This document shows positions 20,434-31,075 of a stretch of 64,000 bases of DNA, in pieces; position 1 is the stretch's first letter, and every line of letters begins with the position of its first letter. The notes under the pieces were generated by a model. It saw only the letters and a list, made by a program, of their open reading frames with translations, was not told the origin of the DNA and made no database searches. The stretch lies in NCBI GenBank assembly GCA_027484105.1, contig JAIXUG010000006.1:62001-126000 (forward strand). Direction: 5' to 3'. Origin of the DNA: Comamonadaceae bacterium. GTDB taxonomy: Bacteria > Pseudomonadota > Gammaproteobacteria > Burkholderiales > Burkholderiaceae_C. The position numbers were made by a program, and so were the translations under genes.

Positions 20434-21855
20434 TCAGGCTTTGGGAGTTACCCGTTTGGTTTTGACAGCGCCTTGTGGTTTGGCGCTTGCCTTGACGGCT
20501 TTTGCAGGCGCTTTGGCCGATGCCTTGACCGGTGTTTTGGCCGCAGCTTTGACTGCAACGCCCTTGGACACAGCCGATTTGGCTTTGGCTTTGGGTGCAT
20601 GGCTGGTGATGAACTTCACCAGCTGAGGGTAGACCATGTCGCGCCAGCGGCGGCCGCTGAAAATGCCGTAGTGGCCTGCGCCAGCCACTTCCAGATGTTT
20701 GCGCTCACTGGCTGGCACACCGGTGCACAGGTCTTGCGCTGCACGGGTTTGGCCCGAACCAGAGATGTCGTCCAGCTCGCCTTCGACCGTCATCAGGGCC
20801 GTGCCCTTGATGTCTTGTGGGCGAACGCGTTCGACCTTGCCGTCGACGCCTTTGACATCCCAGGTGCCGTTGACCAGTTTGAAGTCCTGAAACACCGTCT
20901 GGATGGTTTCCAGGTAGTAATCGGCGTCCATGTCCAAAACGGCGTTGTACTCGTCGTAGAACTTGCGGTGGGCTTCGGCGCTGGCGTCGTCACCCTTGAT
21001 CAGGTCCTTGAAGTAGTCGTAGTGGCTGTTGGCGTGGCGGTCGGGGTTCATGGCCACAAAGCCGGTGTACTGCAAAAAGCCGGGGTACACACGTCGCCCT
21101 GCACCGGGGAAGTTGGGCGGCACGCGGTAAATCACGTTGTTCTCGAACCACTCAAAACTCTTGTTGGTCGCCAGGTTGTTGACCGAGGTGGGGGATTTGC
21201 GCGCGTCGATGGGGCCGCCCATCATGGTCATGGTCAGCGGGGTCTTCTCGCCACGGCTGGCCATCAGGGACACGGCAGCCAACACAGGCACCGTGGGCTG
21301 ACAAACGCTGACCACATGGCAGTGGCCATAGATGGACTGCAGATGACGGATGAATTCCTGCACATAGTTGACGTAATCGTCGAGGTGGAATTCGCCATCG
21401 GACAGCGGCACCAGGCGGGCGTTTTTCCAGTCGGTGATGTAGACCTTGTGGTCTTGCAACATGGTCTTGACGGTGTCGCGCAGCAAGGTGGCGTAGTGGC
21501 CCGACAAAGGTGCCACGATCAGCACCACGGGTTGCGACTTGAGCAAGCTCAGGGTGGCGGCGTCGTCAGAAAAGCGTTTGAATCGGCGCAACTCGCAAAA
21601 AGGCTTGTCTATCTCGATGCGCTCATGGATGGCCACCTCGATTTTGTTGACCTTCACCGTCTTGATGCCGAATTCTGGCTTTTCGTAGTCTTTGCCCAAG
21701 CGGTGCATCAAGGCGTAGCCCGCAGACACGCGTTGTGCCAGAGGGGTTTGGGCCATGGGATTCAAGGGGTTGCTGTACAGCTTGGCCGCTGCTTGCGCCA
21801 GATCGGAAAAGGGTTCCATGATCGAGCGTTGCGTTTCGAAGATCTGGTAAAGCAT
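20434..21855 (-). CDS. phaZ: Intracellular PHA depolymerase with an H1-like C-terminal tail
   Basis: It hydrolyses stored PHB. The 473-residue product matches the intracellular PhaZ1 type of Cupriavidus: the N-terminus YQIFETQRSIMEPF, the catalytic cysteine box VSVCQPTVP (Cys185) and a late His in GAGHYGIFSGRRW. The catalytic part ends near residue 420 (VKFITSHAPK). It is followed by about 50 residues made almost only of Lys, Ala, Pro, Ser, Thr and Val (KTPVKASAKAPAKAVK), resembling the tails of histone H1, PhaF and PhaM. That tail is unusual for a depolymerase. AAGGAAA precedes the start. Confidence 0.93.
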   Translation of the reverse strand: MLYQIFETQRSIMEPFSDLAQAAAKLYSNPLNPMAQTPLAQRVSAGYALMHRLGKDYEKPEFGIKTVKVNKIEVAIHERIEIDKPFCELRRFKRFSDDAATLSLLKSQPVVLIVAPLSGHYATLLRDTVKTMLQDHKVYITDWKNARLVPLSDGEFHLDDYVNYVQEFIRHLQSIYGHCHVVSVCQPTVPVLAAVSLMASRGEKTPLTMTMMGGPIDARKSPTSVNNLATNKSFEWFENNVIYRVPPNFPGAGRRVYPGFLQYTGFVAMNPDRHANSHYDYFKDLIKGDDASAEAHRKFYDEYNAVLDMDADYYLETIQTVFQDFKLVNGTWDVKGVDGKVERVRPQDIKGTALMTVEGELDDISGSGQTRAAQDLCTGVPASERKHLEVAGAGHYGIFSGRRWRDMVYPQLVKFITSHAPKAKAKSAVSKGVAVKAAAKTPVKASAKAPAKAVKASAKPQGAVKTKRVTPKA

Positions 21856-21962
21856 TTGACAGTTTTCCTTGCAACAAAATGATGCGGTGCAACAATACTA
21901 CAGGAGACCCTTGGGTATTTTTTGAGTGTGGCCCCTAATTGGCAGTCACTTCCCGGACCGCC

Positions 21963-21992
21963 CAAAAATAAACCGCCCCGTCAAGGGCGGTT
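21963..21992 (-). terminator. Rho-independent terminator of the aminotransferase gene
   Basis: Stem AACCGCCC (21971-21978) with GGGCGGTT (21985-21992). Read on the minus strand it is followed by a T-rich tail (21970-21963). It lies about 20 bp after the aminotransferase stop. Confidence 0.88.
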
Positions 21993-22013
21993 GCAAGCCG
22001 AGTGTCAGTCAGC

Positions 22014-23210
22014 TCAAACGACCTTGGCGATCGAGGCGCACACGTAATCGATGTTTTTGCTGTTGAGCGCAGCCACACACATGCGGCCGGTGTCGGTGCC
22101 GTACACGCCAAACTCGTTGCGCAGGCGCACCATCTGGTCCTTGGTCAGGCCCGAATAGCTGAACATGCCAATCTGCTGGGTGATGAAGCCCATGTCTTGC
22201 TGAACGCCAGCGGCTTTGAGGCCGTCCACCAGCTTTTGGCGCATGGCCTTGATGCGCACGCGCATCTCGGCCAGCTCGCTTTCCCACTGGGCGCGCAGCT
22301 CGGGGTTGTTGAGCACTGCCGCCACCACCGCGCCACCGTGGATGGGCGGGTTGGAGTAGTTGGTGCGGATCGCGATTTTCAGTTGCGACAACACGCGCGA
22401 AGCTTCTTCTTTGTCCGAGGCCACCACCGACAGGGCGCCCACGCGCTCGCCATACAGGCTGAAGCTCTTGGAAAACGAGGTGGACACAAAAATGTTCAGG
22501 CCTGCAGCCACAAACTTGCCGATGACTGCGCCGTCTTCGGCGATGCCGTGGCCAAAGCCTTGGTAAGCCATGTCCAGGAAAGCCGTCAGGCCCTTGGCTT
22601 TGACCACTGCAATGACCTGGGCCCACTGGGCGTCGGTGATGTCATAGCCGGTGGGGTTGTGGCAGCATGCATGCAGCACCACGATGGTGCCGGGGGCGGC
22701 GGCGTTCAGGCTGGCCAGCATGCCTTCGAAGTTGACGCCGCGCTTGGCCGCGTCGTAATAGGCGTAGCTGTCGACCTCAAAACCGGCGTTCACGAAAATG
22801 GCGCGGTGGTTTTCCCAGCTGGGGTCAGAAATCAGCACTTTGGCCTTGGGGCTGACTTTTTTCAGGAAGTCGGCACCGATTTTCAGGCCGCCCGTGCCGC
22901 CAATGGCTTGCACGGTGGAGACGCGGCCCGACTTGACCACGTCAGAATCAGCGCCGAACACCAGCGCCTTGACCGCGTTGTCGTAGGCCACGATGCCGTC
23001 AATCGGCAGGTAGCCACGCGCAGTGGGGGTGGCCATCATGGTTTTTTCGGCCGCTTGCACGCATTGCAGCAGGGGCAGTTTGCCGTTGTCGTCGAAGTAC
23101 ACGCCCACGCCCAGGTTCACTTTGTTGGGGTTGGTGTCGGCGTTGAATTGCTCGTTCAAACCCAAAATAGGGTCGCGGGGGGCCATTTCGACGGCGGAAA
23201 ACAGAGACAT
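22014..23210 (-). CDS. tyrB: Aromatic amino acid / aspartate aminotransferase (PLP, class I)
   Basis: A PLP enzyme of 398 residues that moves amino groups between aromatic or acidic amino acids and 2-oxoglutarate. Visible are the fold-type I motif NPTGYD (185-190) and the PLP lysine Lys248 in STSFSKSFSLYGERVG. The start MSLFSAVEMAPRDPILGL is typical of the AspC/TyrB group. AAGGA precedes the start. AspC versus TyrB specificity cannot be told by eye. Divergent from uvrB. Confidence 0.93.
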   Translation of the reverse strand: MSLFSAVEMAPRDPILGLNEQFNADTNPNKVNLGVGVYFDDNGKLPLLQCVQAAEKTMMATPTARGYLPIDGIVAYDNAVKALVFGADSDVVKSGRVSTVQAIGGTGGLKIGADFLKKVSPKAKVLISDPSWENHRAIFVNAGFEVDSYAYYDAAKRGVNFEGMLASLNAAAPGTIVVLHACCHNPTGYDITDAQWAQVIAVVKAKGLTAFLDMAYQGFGHGIAEDGAVIGKFVAAGLNIFVSTSFSKSFSLYGERVGALSVVASDKEEASRVLSQLKIAIRTNYSNPPIHGGAVVAAVLNNPELRAQWESELAEMRVRIKAMRQKLVDGLKAAGVQQDMGFITQQIGMFSYSGLTKDQMVRLRNEFGVYGTDTGRMCVAALNSKNIDYVCASIAKVV

Positions 23211-23329
23211 GGAAAGTCCTTGGATGGTGTTCAGTGGTGGCAGGAAACCCGATCCTCGGTTAGGCTTTCGGGTTGTCCCTGATTTTAACGGCCCCTGCCG
23301 TCTGGTTTGGCCAGGCGGTCCTCACAAAG

Positions 23330-25456
23330 ATGTCCACCGTGCCCGAAGCCCCCGTTGTTGAAGTTGTGTCTGACGCTGACAAGTTCGCTGCGGGGACCTT
23401 CGTCAGTTACCCCGGCTCGCCCTTTGAGCTGTACCAGCCCTACCCCCCCGCAGGCGACCAGCCTGTGGCGATCGGGCAATTGGTCGAAGGCGTGCAGGAC
23501 GGCGAGGTGTTTCAAACCCTGTTGGGCGTGACCGGCTCGGGCAAAACCTTCACCATGGCCAATGTGATCGCCCAGCTGGGGCGGCCCGCCATCGTGTTTG
23601 CGCCCAACAAAACACTGGCCGCGCAGCTCTACAGTGAATTTCGCGAGTTCTTCCCCAAAAACGCGGTTGAGTACTTCGTCAGCTACTACGACTATTACCA
23701 GCCCGAGGCCTATGTGCCGCAGCGTGACCTGTTCATCGAAAAGGACTCGGCCATCAACGAGCACATTGAGCAGATGCGCCTGTCGTGCACCAAGAGCATC
23801 ATGGAGCGGCGCGATGTGGTGATCGTGGCCACGGTGTCGGCCATCTATGGCATTGGTGAGCCCGAGAGCTACCACCGCATGATCATGACGTTGCGCACCG
23901 GCGACAAGCTGGGCCAGCGCGATGTGATTGCCCAGCTGATCCGCATGCAGTACCAGCGCAACGACATGGAGTTTTCACGCGGCAAGTTCCGGGTGCGGGG
24001 CGACACCATCGACGTGTTCCCGGCCGAGCACTCCGAGCTGGCGATTCGCATCGAGCTGTTTGATGACGAGATTGAGAGCCTGCAGTTGTTTGACCCGCTC
24101 ACCGGGCGCATCCGGCAAAAAATCCCGCGCTTCACGGTGTACCCGTCCAGCCACTATGTGACGCCGCGCGACAAGGTGCTGGCGGCGGTAGAGACCATCA
24201 AGCTGGAGCTGGCCCAACGCCTCAAAGAGCTGGTGGGCATGGGCAAATTGGTCGAGGCGCAGCGCCTGGAGCAGCGCACCCGCTTTGATCTGGAAATGCT
24301 CTCGGAAGTCGGCCACTGCAAGGGCATCGAAAACTACACCCGCCATTTGTCAGGCGCAGCGCCTGGCGATCCGCCCAGCACCTTGACCGATTACATGCCG
24401 CCCGACGCCATCATGTTTCTGGACGAAAGCCACCAGATGATTGGCCAGCTCAACGCCATGTACAACGGCGACAAGGCGCGTAAAACCACGCTGGTGGAAT
24501 ACGGCTTTCGTCTGCCCAGTGCGCTGGACAACCGCCCGCTCAAGTTCGAAGAGTTTGAAAAGCGCATGCGCCAGTGCATTTTTGTCTCGGCCACGCCCGC
24601 CGACTATGAAAAGACGCATTCGGGCAAAGTGGTCGAGCAGGTGGTGCGCCCCACCGGTCTGGTGGACCCACAGGTCGAGGTGCGCCCTGCCACGCATCAG
24701 GTGGACGATGTGCTGCAGGAAATCCGCATCCGGGTGGACAAGCAAGAGCGTGTGCTGATCACCACGCTAACCAAACGCATGGCCGAGCAGCTGACCGATT
24801 ACCTCACAGACAATGGCGTCAAGGTGCGCTATCTCCACAGCGATGTGGATACCGTCGAGCGCGTCGAGATTTTGCGTGACCTGCGCCTGGGCGCGTTCGA
24901 TGTGCTGGTGGGCATCAACCTGCTGCGCGAAGGCCTGGACATTCCCGAGGTGTCCTTGGTGGCGATTCTGGACGCCGACAAAGAAGGCTTCTTGCGCGCC
25001 GAGCGCAGCCTGATCCAGACCATTGGGCGTGCAGCGCGCAACCTCAACGGCCGTGCCATTTTGTACGCCGACCGCATCACCGAGTCCATGAAGAAAGCCA
25101 TGGGCGAAACCGAGCGTCGGCGCGCCAAACAGCTCGCCCACAACGAAGCCCTGGGCATCAGACCCAAGAGCATCGTCAAAAAGGTCAAGGATCTGATTGA
25201 TGGGGTGTACAGCGAAAAGTCGGGCAAAGAGGCCGAACGACTCGAGCAGGCCGCGCTTCAAAGAGCCAAAGTTGAGGACATGAGCGAGAAAGACATCGCC
25301 AAAGCCATCAAACAACTGGAAAAGCAGATGATGGAACACGCCCGCAACCTGGAGTTCGAAAAAGCCGCCCAGGTGCGGGACCAGCTGACCATCTTGAAAG
25401 AGCAGGCTTTCGGGGCCACCGGCGGCGACAACATCGTGCCGCTGATTCGGGCTTGA
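23330..25456 (+). CDS. uvrB: UvrABC excinuclease subunit B
   Basis: The DNA damage-verifying helicase of nucleotide excision repair. The 708-residue product has Walker A GVTGSGKT (66-73), the beta-hairpin region [13 protein letters not shown], the DEAD-like DESH box, helicase motif [11 protein letters not shown] and the C-terminal UVR domain that binds UvrC ([12 protein letters not shown]). I chose the ATG at 23330 because the 19 extra residues from the upstream start at 23273 read like untranslated leader. I saw no convincing LexA box upstream. Confidence 0.97.
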   Translation: MSTVPEAPVVEVVSDADKFAAGTFVSYPGSPFELYQPYPPAGDQPVAIGQLVEGVQDGEVFQTLLGVTGSGKTFTMANVIAQLGRPAIVFAPNKTLAAQLYSEFREFFPKNAVEYFVSYYDYYQPEAYVPQRDLFIEKDSAINEHIEQMRLSCTKSIMERRDVVIVATVSAIYGIGEPESYHRMIMTLRTGDKLGQRDVIAQLIRMQYQRNDMEFSRGKFRVRGDTIDVFPAEHSELAIRIELFDDEIESLQLFDPLTGRIRQKIPRFTVYPSSHYVTPRDKVLAAVETIKLELAQRLKELVGMGKLVEAQRLEQRTRFDLEMLSEVGHCKGIENYTRHLSGAAPGDPPSTLTDYMPPDAIMFLDESHQMIGQLNAMYNGDKARKTTLVEYGFRLPSALDNRPLKFEEFEKRMRQCIFVSATPADYEKTHSGKVVEQVVRPTGLVDPQVEVRPATHQVDDVLQEIRIRVDKQERVLITTLTKRMAEQLTDYLTDNGVKVRYLHSDVDTVERVEILRDLRLGAFDVLVGINLLREGLDIPEVSLVAILDADKEGFLRAERSLIQTIGRAARNLNGRAILYADRITESMKKAMGETERRRAKQLAHNEALGIRPKSIVKKVKDLIDGVYSEKSGKEAERLEQAALQRAKVEDMSEKDIAKAIKQLEKQMMEHARNLEFEKAAQVRDQLTILKEQAFGATGGDNIVPLIRA

Positions 25457-25495
25457 ATAACCCTATAACCCGAGTGTTTTGATCGGGATTGGTTT

Positions 25496-25520
25496 ATACT
25501 TGACTTGTTTAGTCGGGAAC
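25496..25520 (+). promoter_or_regulatory. IscR type 1 binding site in front of iscR
   Basis: Half-sites ATACTTGACT and AGTCGGGAAC, separated by 5 bp, match the known type 1 IscR consensus (ATASYYGACT and AGTCRRSTAT) at nearly all positions. It lies 50 bp before the iscR start. This predicts repression of the isc operon by cluster-loaded IscR. Confidence 0.8.
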
Positions 25521-25569
25521 CTGCCAAGCAGGTTGCGGGCCAAGCCCCTCACCACTTCAGGAGTCTGCC

Positions 25570-26106
25570 ATGCGTTTAACCACCAAAGGCCGTTTTGCCG
25601 TCACCGCCATGATCGATCTGGCCTTGCGCCAGGATGCGGGTCCCGTGACCTTGGCCGCCATCAGCCAGCGCCAACAGATTTCACTGTCTTATCTGGAGCA
25701 GTTGTTCGGCAAGCTGCGTCGCCACAACCTGGTTGAGTCCACCCGTGGGCCTGGCGGCGGTTACACCCTGGGCCGTAAATCCACCGACATCACCGTGGCC
25801 GACATCATCTTGTCGGTGGACGAGCCCATCGACGCCACCCACTGTGGCGGCAAGGAAAACTGCAACGGCGGAGATGGCCGCTGCATGACGCACGACCTGT
25901 GGGCCTCGCTCAATTCCAAAATGGTGGAATTCCTGGACTCGGTCACCTTGCAAAAGCTGGTCGATGACCAATTGGCCAAAGGCCTCGTGGTTGAAAACAA
26001 ACCCACCATCAAGCGCGCCATTGCGCCCATGCCGATCGCCAAACCGATTCGGGTGAACGTGCCCAACTCGGTGTTCGACTTGGGCAATATGTTTGCCAAA
26101 CCCTGA
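25570..26106 (+). CDS. iscR: Fe-S cluster regulator IscR (Rrf2 family)
   Basis: A 178-residue winged-helix sensor of Fe-S cluster status. The [19 protein letters not shown] start and [13 protein letters not shown] recognition helix are typical. The [2Fe-2S] ligands are present at Cys92, Cys98, Cys104 and His107, the same spacing as in E. coli. It heads the isc operon behind an IscR site and has a longer C-terminal tail than E. coli IscR. Confidence 0.96.
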   Translation: MRLTTKGRFAVTAMIDLALRQDAGPVTLAAISQRQQISLSYLEQLFGKLRRHNLVESTRGPGGGYTLGRKSTDITVADIILSVDEPIDATHCGGKENCNGGDGRCMTHDLWASLNSKMVEFLDSVTLQKLVDDQLAKGLVVENKPTIKRAIAPMPIAKPIRVNVPNSVFDLGNMFAKP

Positions 26107-26126
26107 TTCAAAAAGAAGAAAACACC

Positions 26127-27344
26127 ATGACCACGCTCCATTTCCCCATTTACCTCGATTACGGCGCGACCAACCCCTGCGACCCCCGTGTGGTGGACGC
26201 CATCATTCCCTGGTTGCGTGAACACTTTGGCAACCCCGCATCGCGCAGTCACGCTTGGGGCTGGGAAGCCGAAGCCGCTGTCGAAAAAGCCCGCGAACAA
26301 GTGGCCGACCTGATCGGTGCCGACCCCCGCGAAATCGTCTGGACCAGCGGCGCCACCGAATCCAACAACCTGGCCATCAAGGGCGCAGCGCAGTTTTACA
26401 AGTCTCGTGGCAAGCACCTGATCACCGTCAAGACCGAACACAAAGCCGTGCTCGACACCATGCGTGAGTTGGAGCGCCAGGGTTTTGATGTCACCTACAT
26501 GGACGTGCAGGCCGATGGCTTACTCAGCCTGGACGCGCTCAAGGCCGCCATTCGCCCCGACACCATCCTCATCAGCGTCATGTTCGTGAACAACGAAATC
26601 GGCGTCATCCAGGACGTGACCGCCATTGGCAACCTGTGCCGCGAAAAAGGCATCATCTTCCACGTCGATGCGGCCCAGGCCACCGGCAAGGTCGAGATCG
26701 ACATGACCCAGTTGCCCATCGATTTGATGAGCTTGGCCTCGCACAAAACCTATGGCCCCAAGGGCATTGGCGCTTTGTATGTGCGCCGCAAGCCCCGTGT
26801 GCGCCTCGAAGCGCAAATGCACGGCGGCGGTCATGAACGCGGCATGCGCTCGGGCACTTTGCCCACCCACCAGTGCGTGGGCATGGGCGAGGCGTTTCGC
26901 ATCGCCAAGCTGGAAATGGCCCAGGACAACGCCAAGGCGCGCGCCCTGCACGATCGCCTGATCAATGGTCTGAGCGACATGGAGCAGGTGTTCCTGAACG
27001 GTCACCCCACCCAGCGTGTGCCCCACAACATCAACATGAGCTTCAACTTCGTCGAAGGCGAATCACTCATCATGGGCATCAAGGGCCTGGCGGTCTCGTC
27101 CGGTTCAGCCTGCACCTCGGCCAGCCTGGAGCCCAGCTATGTGTTGCGCGCCCTGGGCCGCAGCGACGAGTTGGCCCACAGCAGCTTGCGCATGACGATT
27201 GGCCGCTGGACTACCGAAGAAGACATTGACTACGCGATCAAGACTATCCGCGAAAACGTGGCCAAGCTGCGCGACTTGAGCCCCCTGTGGGAAATGCACA
27301 AGGATGGGATTGATCTGAGCACCATCCAGTGGGCCGCCCACTGA
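26127..27344 (+). CDS. iscS: Cysteine desulfurase IscS
   Basis: A PLP enzyme that takes sulfur from cysteine and hands it to IscU. The 405-residue product has the PLP lysine Lys207 ([10 protein letters not shown]) and the persulfide loop with Cys329 ([14 protein letters not shown]). The C-terminal IscU-binding end ([14 protein letters not shown]) is complete. It starts 20 bp after iscR. Confidence 0.97.
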   Translation: MTTLHFPIYLDYGATNPCDPRVVDAIIPWLREHFGNPASRSHAWGWEAEAAVEKAREQVADLIGADPREIVWTSGATESNNLAIKGAAQFYKSRGKHLITVKTEHKAVLDTMRELERQGFDVTYMDVQADGLLSLDALKAAIRPDTILISVMFVNNEIGVIQDVTAIGNLCREKGIIFHVDAAQATGKVEIDMTQLPIDLMSLASHKTYGPKGIGALYVRRKPRVRLEAQMHGGGHERGMRSGTLPTHQCVGMGEAFRIAKLEMAQDNAKARALHDRLINGLSDMEQVFLNGHPTQRVPHNINMSFNFVEGESLIMGIKGLAVSSGSACTSASLEPSYVLRALGRSDELAHSSLRMTIGRWTTEEDIDYAIKTIRENVAKLRDLSPLWEMHKDGIDLSTIQWAAH

Positions 27345-27467
27345 GCCGCGTCGCCCAAACGGCCTAGGGCTTAGTCGCGTTGTCTTGCCGTGCTAAAGCA
27401 CTGTCTTCGACAACGCTCCGCGCCCTGAACCCTTTGGGCTTAGCGACCTAAATTAAGGAGAATTGAA

Positions 27468-27854
27468 ATGGCTTATTCTGAAAAAGTGGTTGACCACTAC
27501 GAAAACCCCCGCAACGTTGGCTCGTTCGACAAGGGCGACGACAGCGTGGGTACCGGCATGGTCGGTGCACCGGCTTGCGGCGACGTGATGAAGCTGCAGA
27601 TCAAGGTCAACCCGCAAACCGGTGTGATCGAAGACGCACGCTTCAAGACCTATGGCTGCGGCTCGGCCATTGCATCAAGCTCACTCGTCACTGAGTGGGT
27701 CAAGGGCAAGACGCTGGACGAAGCGGCGGCGCTGAAGAACAGCCAAATTGCTGAAGAGCTGGCGCTGCCACCCGTCAAGATCCACTGCTCCATCCTGGCC
27801 GAAGACGCCATCAAGGCCGCGGTGGACGACTACAAAAAGAAACACCTGAACTGA
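27468..27854 (+). CDS. iscU: Fe-S scaffold protein IscU
   Basis: The scaffold on which new clusters are built. The 128-residue product has the ligands Cys37, Asp39, Cys64 and Cys107, and the LPPVK motif (100-104) that HscA recognises. A TAAGGAGAATTG leader gives it a strong ribosome site. The 123-bp gap after iscS holds no other gene. Confidence 0.97.
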   Translation: MAYSEKVVDHYENPRNVGSFDKGDDSVGTGMVGAPACGDVMKLQIKVNPQTGVIEDARFKTYGCGSAIASSSLVTEWVKGKTLDEAAALKNSQIAEELALPPVKIHCSILAEDAIKAAVDDYKKKHLN

Positions 27855-27855
27855 C

Positions 27856-28179
27856 ATGGCCATCTCACTGTCTGCTGCCGCAGCTCGGCATGTGACCCGG
27901 TACCTGGCTAAACGTGGCTCGGGTGTCGGTGTGCGCCTAGGGGTCAAGACCACAGGCTGCTCAGGCTTGGCCTACAAGCTGGAATACGTGGACGAGATTG
28001 CGCCAGAAGACGTGGTCTTTGAAGGCCACGGCGTCAAGGTGCTGGTGGACCCAAAAAGCCTGGCCTACATCGACGGCACCGAACTCGACTTTGTTCGCGA
28101 AGGCCTGAACGAAGGCTTCCGCTTTAATAACCCCAACGAGCGCGACCGCTGCGGTTGCGGAGAGTCTTTCCGGGTATGA
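27856..28179 (+). CDS. iscA: A-type Fe-S carrier IscA
   Basis: A 107-residue A-type cluster carrier with the three conserved cysteines Cys35 (TTGCSGLAY), Cys99 and Cys101 (RCGCGESF). It begins 1 bp after the iscU stop, so it is co-translated with it. A palindromic repeat separates it from hscB. Confidence 0.96.
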   Translation: MAISLSAAAARHVTRYLAKRGSGVGVRLGVKTTGCSGLAYKLEYVDEIAPEDVVFEGHGVKVLVDPKSLAYIDGTELDFVREGLNEGFRFNNPNERDRCGCGESFRV

Positions 28180-28219
28180 GTTTGTCGTCAACCCGAGACG
28201 CGCAGTGAGAAAATTATCG

Positions 28220-28283
28220 TCATCGCGAGGAGCGAAGCGACGTGGCGATCCATGGCTTGATGGCCACGCTTCGCTCGCCATGA
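28220..28283. repeat. Palindromic intergenic repeat inside the isc operon
   Basis: The element starts TCATCGCGAGGAGCGAAGCG and ends with the near-complement CGCTTCGCTCGCCATGA, with an inner pairing GTGGC/GCCAC, so the RNA would form a long imperfect hairpin. Sequences of this 'gcgaggagcgaagcgacg' type are dispersed repeats in several bacterial groups (recollection). It fills most of the 114-bp gap between iscA and hscB. Confidence 0.7.
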
Positions 28284-28293
28284 CCGTGGCTTC

Positions 28294-28812
28294 ATGATCA
28301 ACCTACAAACCAACGATTTCGAATTGTTTGATGTGCCTGCGCAATTTGCGCAGGACCGTGCCCAACTCGATGCCCGTTGGAAAGTCTTGCAGCGCGAAGC
28401 CCACCCCGACCGCTTTGCGGCAGAAGGCGCTGCCGCCCAGCGCGTGGCGATGCAGTGGTCTGTGCGCATCAACGAGGCCTATCAGCGCCTCAAAGACCCA
28501 CTCAAACGTGCCGCCTATTTGTGCGAACTGCAAGGCGCACCTGTCCAGGCCGAAAACAACACCGCCATGCCCCCAGCATTTTTGATGCAACAAATGGAAT
28601 GGCGCGAAAGTCTGGACGACATCGAGTCGGCAGACGGCCTGGAGGCCCTGGCTGATCAAGTGGCTGCCGAGCAGCGCCGTGTGCAACAAACGCTGGGCGA
28701 CTTGCTGGATGTGGCCAAAGACCCCGCGCAAGCTGTTGGGCAGGTGAGGGCGCTCATGTTCATTGAGCGCTTCACGCAAGAAGTGAACGCTAAACTCGAC
28801 CGATTGACCTGA
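28294..28812 (+). CDS. hscB: Fe-S assembly co-chaperone HscB
   Basis: A J-domain protein that delivers IscU to HscA and stimulates its ATPase. The 172-residue product has the HPD tripeptide at residues 37-39 (REAHPDRF) in an N-terminal J domain, then the C-terminal helical IscU-binding domain (FLMQQMEWRESLDD). It sits 16 bp before hscA. Confidence 0.95.
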   Translation: MINLQTNDFELFDVPAQFAQDRAQLDARWKVLQREAHPDRFAAEGAAAQRVAMQWSVRINEAYQRLKDPLKRAAYLCELQGAPVQAENNTAMPPAFLMQQMEWRESLDDIESADGLEALADQVAAEQRRVQQTLGDLLDVAKDPAQAVGQVRALMFIERFTQEVNAKLDRLT

Positions 28813-28828
28813 CCTTCCCTGATTGACC

Positions 28829-30694
28829 ATGGCGTTACTGCAGATTTCTGAACCGGGCCAGTCGCCCGACCCGCACCAGCGCCGCATCGCGGTGGGCATT
28901 GACCTGGGCACCACGCACTCGCTGGTGGCTTCGGTGCGCAACGGCGTGGCCGAATGTTTGCCCGACGACGATGGTCGGGTGATCCTGCCTTCGGTCGTGC
29001 GCTTCATGCCGGGCCAGGGCCGTCAGATTGGTTTTGATGCGGTGCAGTCGGCCGCCTCAGACCCGGTGAACACCATCGCCTCGGTCAAGCGCTTCATGGG
29101 CCGTGGCCTGAACGACATCGCCGACCGCAGCAAGCTGCCGTATCAGTTCGTCGCCAGCGAGCAAGGCATGCTCAGCATCCAGACGGTGCAAGGCCCCAAG
29201 TCGCCCGTCGAAGTCAGCGCCGAAATTTTGGCCACGCTGCGTTACCGTGCCGAAGACACCTTCAACGACGACTTGTATGGCGCGGTCATCACCGTGCCCG
29301 CCTACTTTGACGATGCCCAGCGCCAGGCCACCAAAGACGCCGCGCAGCTGGCGGGCCTGAATGTGCTGCGCCTGATCAACGAACCCACCGCCGCGGCCAT
29401 TGCTTATGGCCTCGACAACGCCAGCGAAGGTGTTTATGCCGTGTTCGATCTGGGTGGCGGCACCTTTGACATCTCCATCTTGCGCCTCACACAAGGCGTG
29501 TTTGAGGTCTTGTCCACCGGCGGCGACTCTGCACTGGGTGGCGACGATTACGACCAAGCCTTGGCCGATGCCGCCATGGCCCGTCAGCCCGGCTTGCAAG
29601 CGGCCACGGCCGAAGACAAAACCATTCTCAAGGCCGCTGCCCGCGCCGCCAAAGAAGCACTCACCAGCGCGGATGTGGTCACGCTGAATGCTGCCTTGTC
29701 CACCGGCAGCTTGTCAGTGCCCATCAGCCGCGCCGATTTCGAGCAAGCCACCCAGGCCCTCACGGCCCGGTGCATCACCGCGGTGCGCAAAGCGTTGCGC
29801 GATGCCCAGCTGGCCAAGGACGATGTGCAAGGCGTGGTCATGGTGGGCGGCTCCACCCGCATGCCGCAAATCCAGCAGGCCGTGGCCGACTTTTTTGGCC
29901 AGGCCCCGCTCAACAACCTCAACCCCGACGAAGTCGTGGCCCTGGGTGCGGCCATCCAGGCCAACCAGTTGGCGGGCAACAACGCTGCTGGCGAATTGCT
30001 GTTGCTTGATGTGATTCCGCTGTCGCTGGGCGTTGAAACCATGGGCGGCCTGGTCGAGCGCATCATCCCGCGCAACCAGACCATCCCCACCGCCATGGCG
30101 CAAGACTTCACCACTTACCAAGATGGCCAGACGGCCCTTGCGCTGCATGTGGTGCAGGGCGAGCGCGACCTGGTGCAAGACTGTCGCAGCCTGGCCCGCT
30201 TTGAGTTGCGCGGCATCCCGCCCATGGCCGCAGGCGCAGCCCGCATTCGAGTGACCTTCACGGTGGACGCCGATGGCCTGCTGAGCGTGGGGGCCAAAGA
30301 ACAAATCAGCGGCGTGGAAGCGCGCATTGACGTCAAGCCCTCGTATGGCCTGAGCGATGACCAGATCGCCACCATGCTGCAAGAAAGCTTCACCACGGCC
30401 CAGGCCGACATGAAAGCCCGCGCCTTGGTGGAAGCGCGTGTGGACGCCGACCGCATGCTGCTGGCCACCCGCAGCGCCTTGGCCGCCGACGGTCAATTGC
30501 TCAGCGATGACGAGCGTGTCCGCATCGACGCCCTGATGGCCACCTTGCAAGCCGCTGTCCAAACCGAACAAGATGCCAAAGCGCTGGAAGACTGCACCCA
30601 AGCCCTGGCCAAGGGCACCGAAGCCTTTGCGGCAGAACGCATGAACCACAGCATCCAGAAAGCCCTGGCGGGGCAAAATATCCAAGCGCTGTGA
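28829..30694 (+). CDS. hscA: Fe-S assembly chaperone HscA (Hsp70 family)
   Basis: A specialised Hsp70 that binds the LPPVK loop of IscU and drives cluster release. The 621-residue product has the N-terminal ATPase ([34 protein letters not shown]) and a substrate domain starting near [19 protein letters not shown] chose the ATG at 28829 over the TTG at 28823. It is part of the isc operon. Confidence 0.96.
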   Translation: MALLQISEPGQSPDPHQRRIAVGIDLGTTHSLVASVRNGVAECLPDDDGRVILPSVVRFMPGQGRQIGFDAVQSAASDPVNTIASVKRFMGRGLNDIADRSKLPYQFVASEQGMLSIQTVQGPKSPVEVSAEILATLRYRAEDTFNDDLYGAVITVPAYFDDAQRQATKDAAQLAGLNVLRLINEPTAAAIAYGLDNASEGVYAVFDLGGGTFDISILRLTQGVFEVLSTGGDSALGGDDYDQALADAAMARQPGLQAATAEDKTILKAAARAAKEALTSADVVTLNAALSTGSLSVPISRADFEQATQALTARCITAVRKALRDAQLAKDDVQGVVMVGGSTRMPQIQQAVADFFGQAPLNNLNPDEVVALGAAIQANQLAGNNAAGELLLLDVIPLSLGVETMGGLVERIIPRNQTIPTAMAQDFTTYQDGQTALALHVVQGERDLVQDCRSLARFELRGIPPMAAGAARIRVTFTVDADGLLSVGAKEQISGVEARIDVKPSYGLSDDQIATMLQESFTTAQADMKARALVEARVDADRMLLATRSALAADGQLLSDDERVRIDALMATLQAAVQTEQDAKALEDCTQALAKGTEAFAAERMNHSIQKALAGQNIQAL

Positions 30695-30728
30695 GCCCAC
30701 CCCACCGACACGATTTGCGAACACCCTT

Positions 30729-31067
30729 ATGCCCGTCATCAAAATCCTGCCCCACGTCGAGTACTGCCCCAATGGCGCAGAAATCACCGCGCCTGCGGGT
30801 ACCAGCATCTGCGAAGCCTTGCTGGACAACCACATCAACATCGAACACGCTTGCGACATGAGTGCTGCCTGCACCACCTGCCACGTCATCGTGCGTGAGG
30901 GTTTCAGAAGCCTCAATGCAATGGAAGAAACCGAGGAAGACCTGTTGGATCGCGCTTGGGGCCTCGAGCCCGACTCGCGCCTGAGCTGCCAGGCCTTTGT
31001 GGCCAAGCAAGATCTGGTCATCGAGATCCCGCGCTACACCATCAACCACGCCAAAGAAAACCACTGA
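30729..31067 (+). CDS. fdx: [2Fe-2S] ferredoxin, isc type
   Basis: An electron donor for cluster assembly. The 112-residue product has the adrenodoxin-type ligands Cys42, Cys48, Cys51 and Cys87 (CDMSAACTTC, RLSCQAF). It is the last isc gene: no iscX follows, and dnaQ begins 8 bp later. Confidence 0.95.
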   Translation: MPVIKILPHVEYCPNGAEITAPAGTSICEALLDNHINIEHACDMSAACTTCHVIVREGFRSLNAMEETEEDLLDRAWGLEPDSRLSCQAFVAKQDLVIEIPRYTINHAKENH

Positions 31068-31075
31068 AGCCCGAT

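Noticed and set aside
20473-21882. 469-codon plus-strand open frame opposite phaZ
   Set aside because: Antisense shadow; phaZ is clear on the other strand with a ribosome site and catalytic motif.
23211-23329. Possible LexA (SOS) box before uvrB
   Set aside because: No CTGT-N8-ACAG-like palindrome found in the gap.
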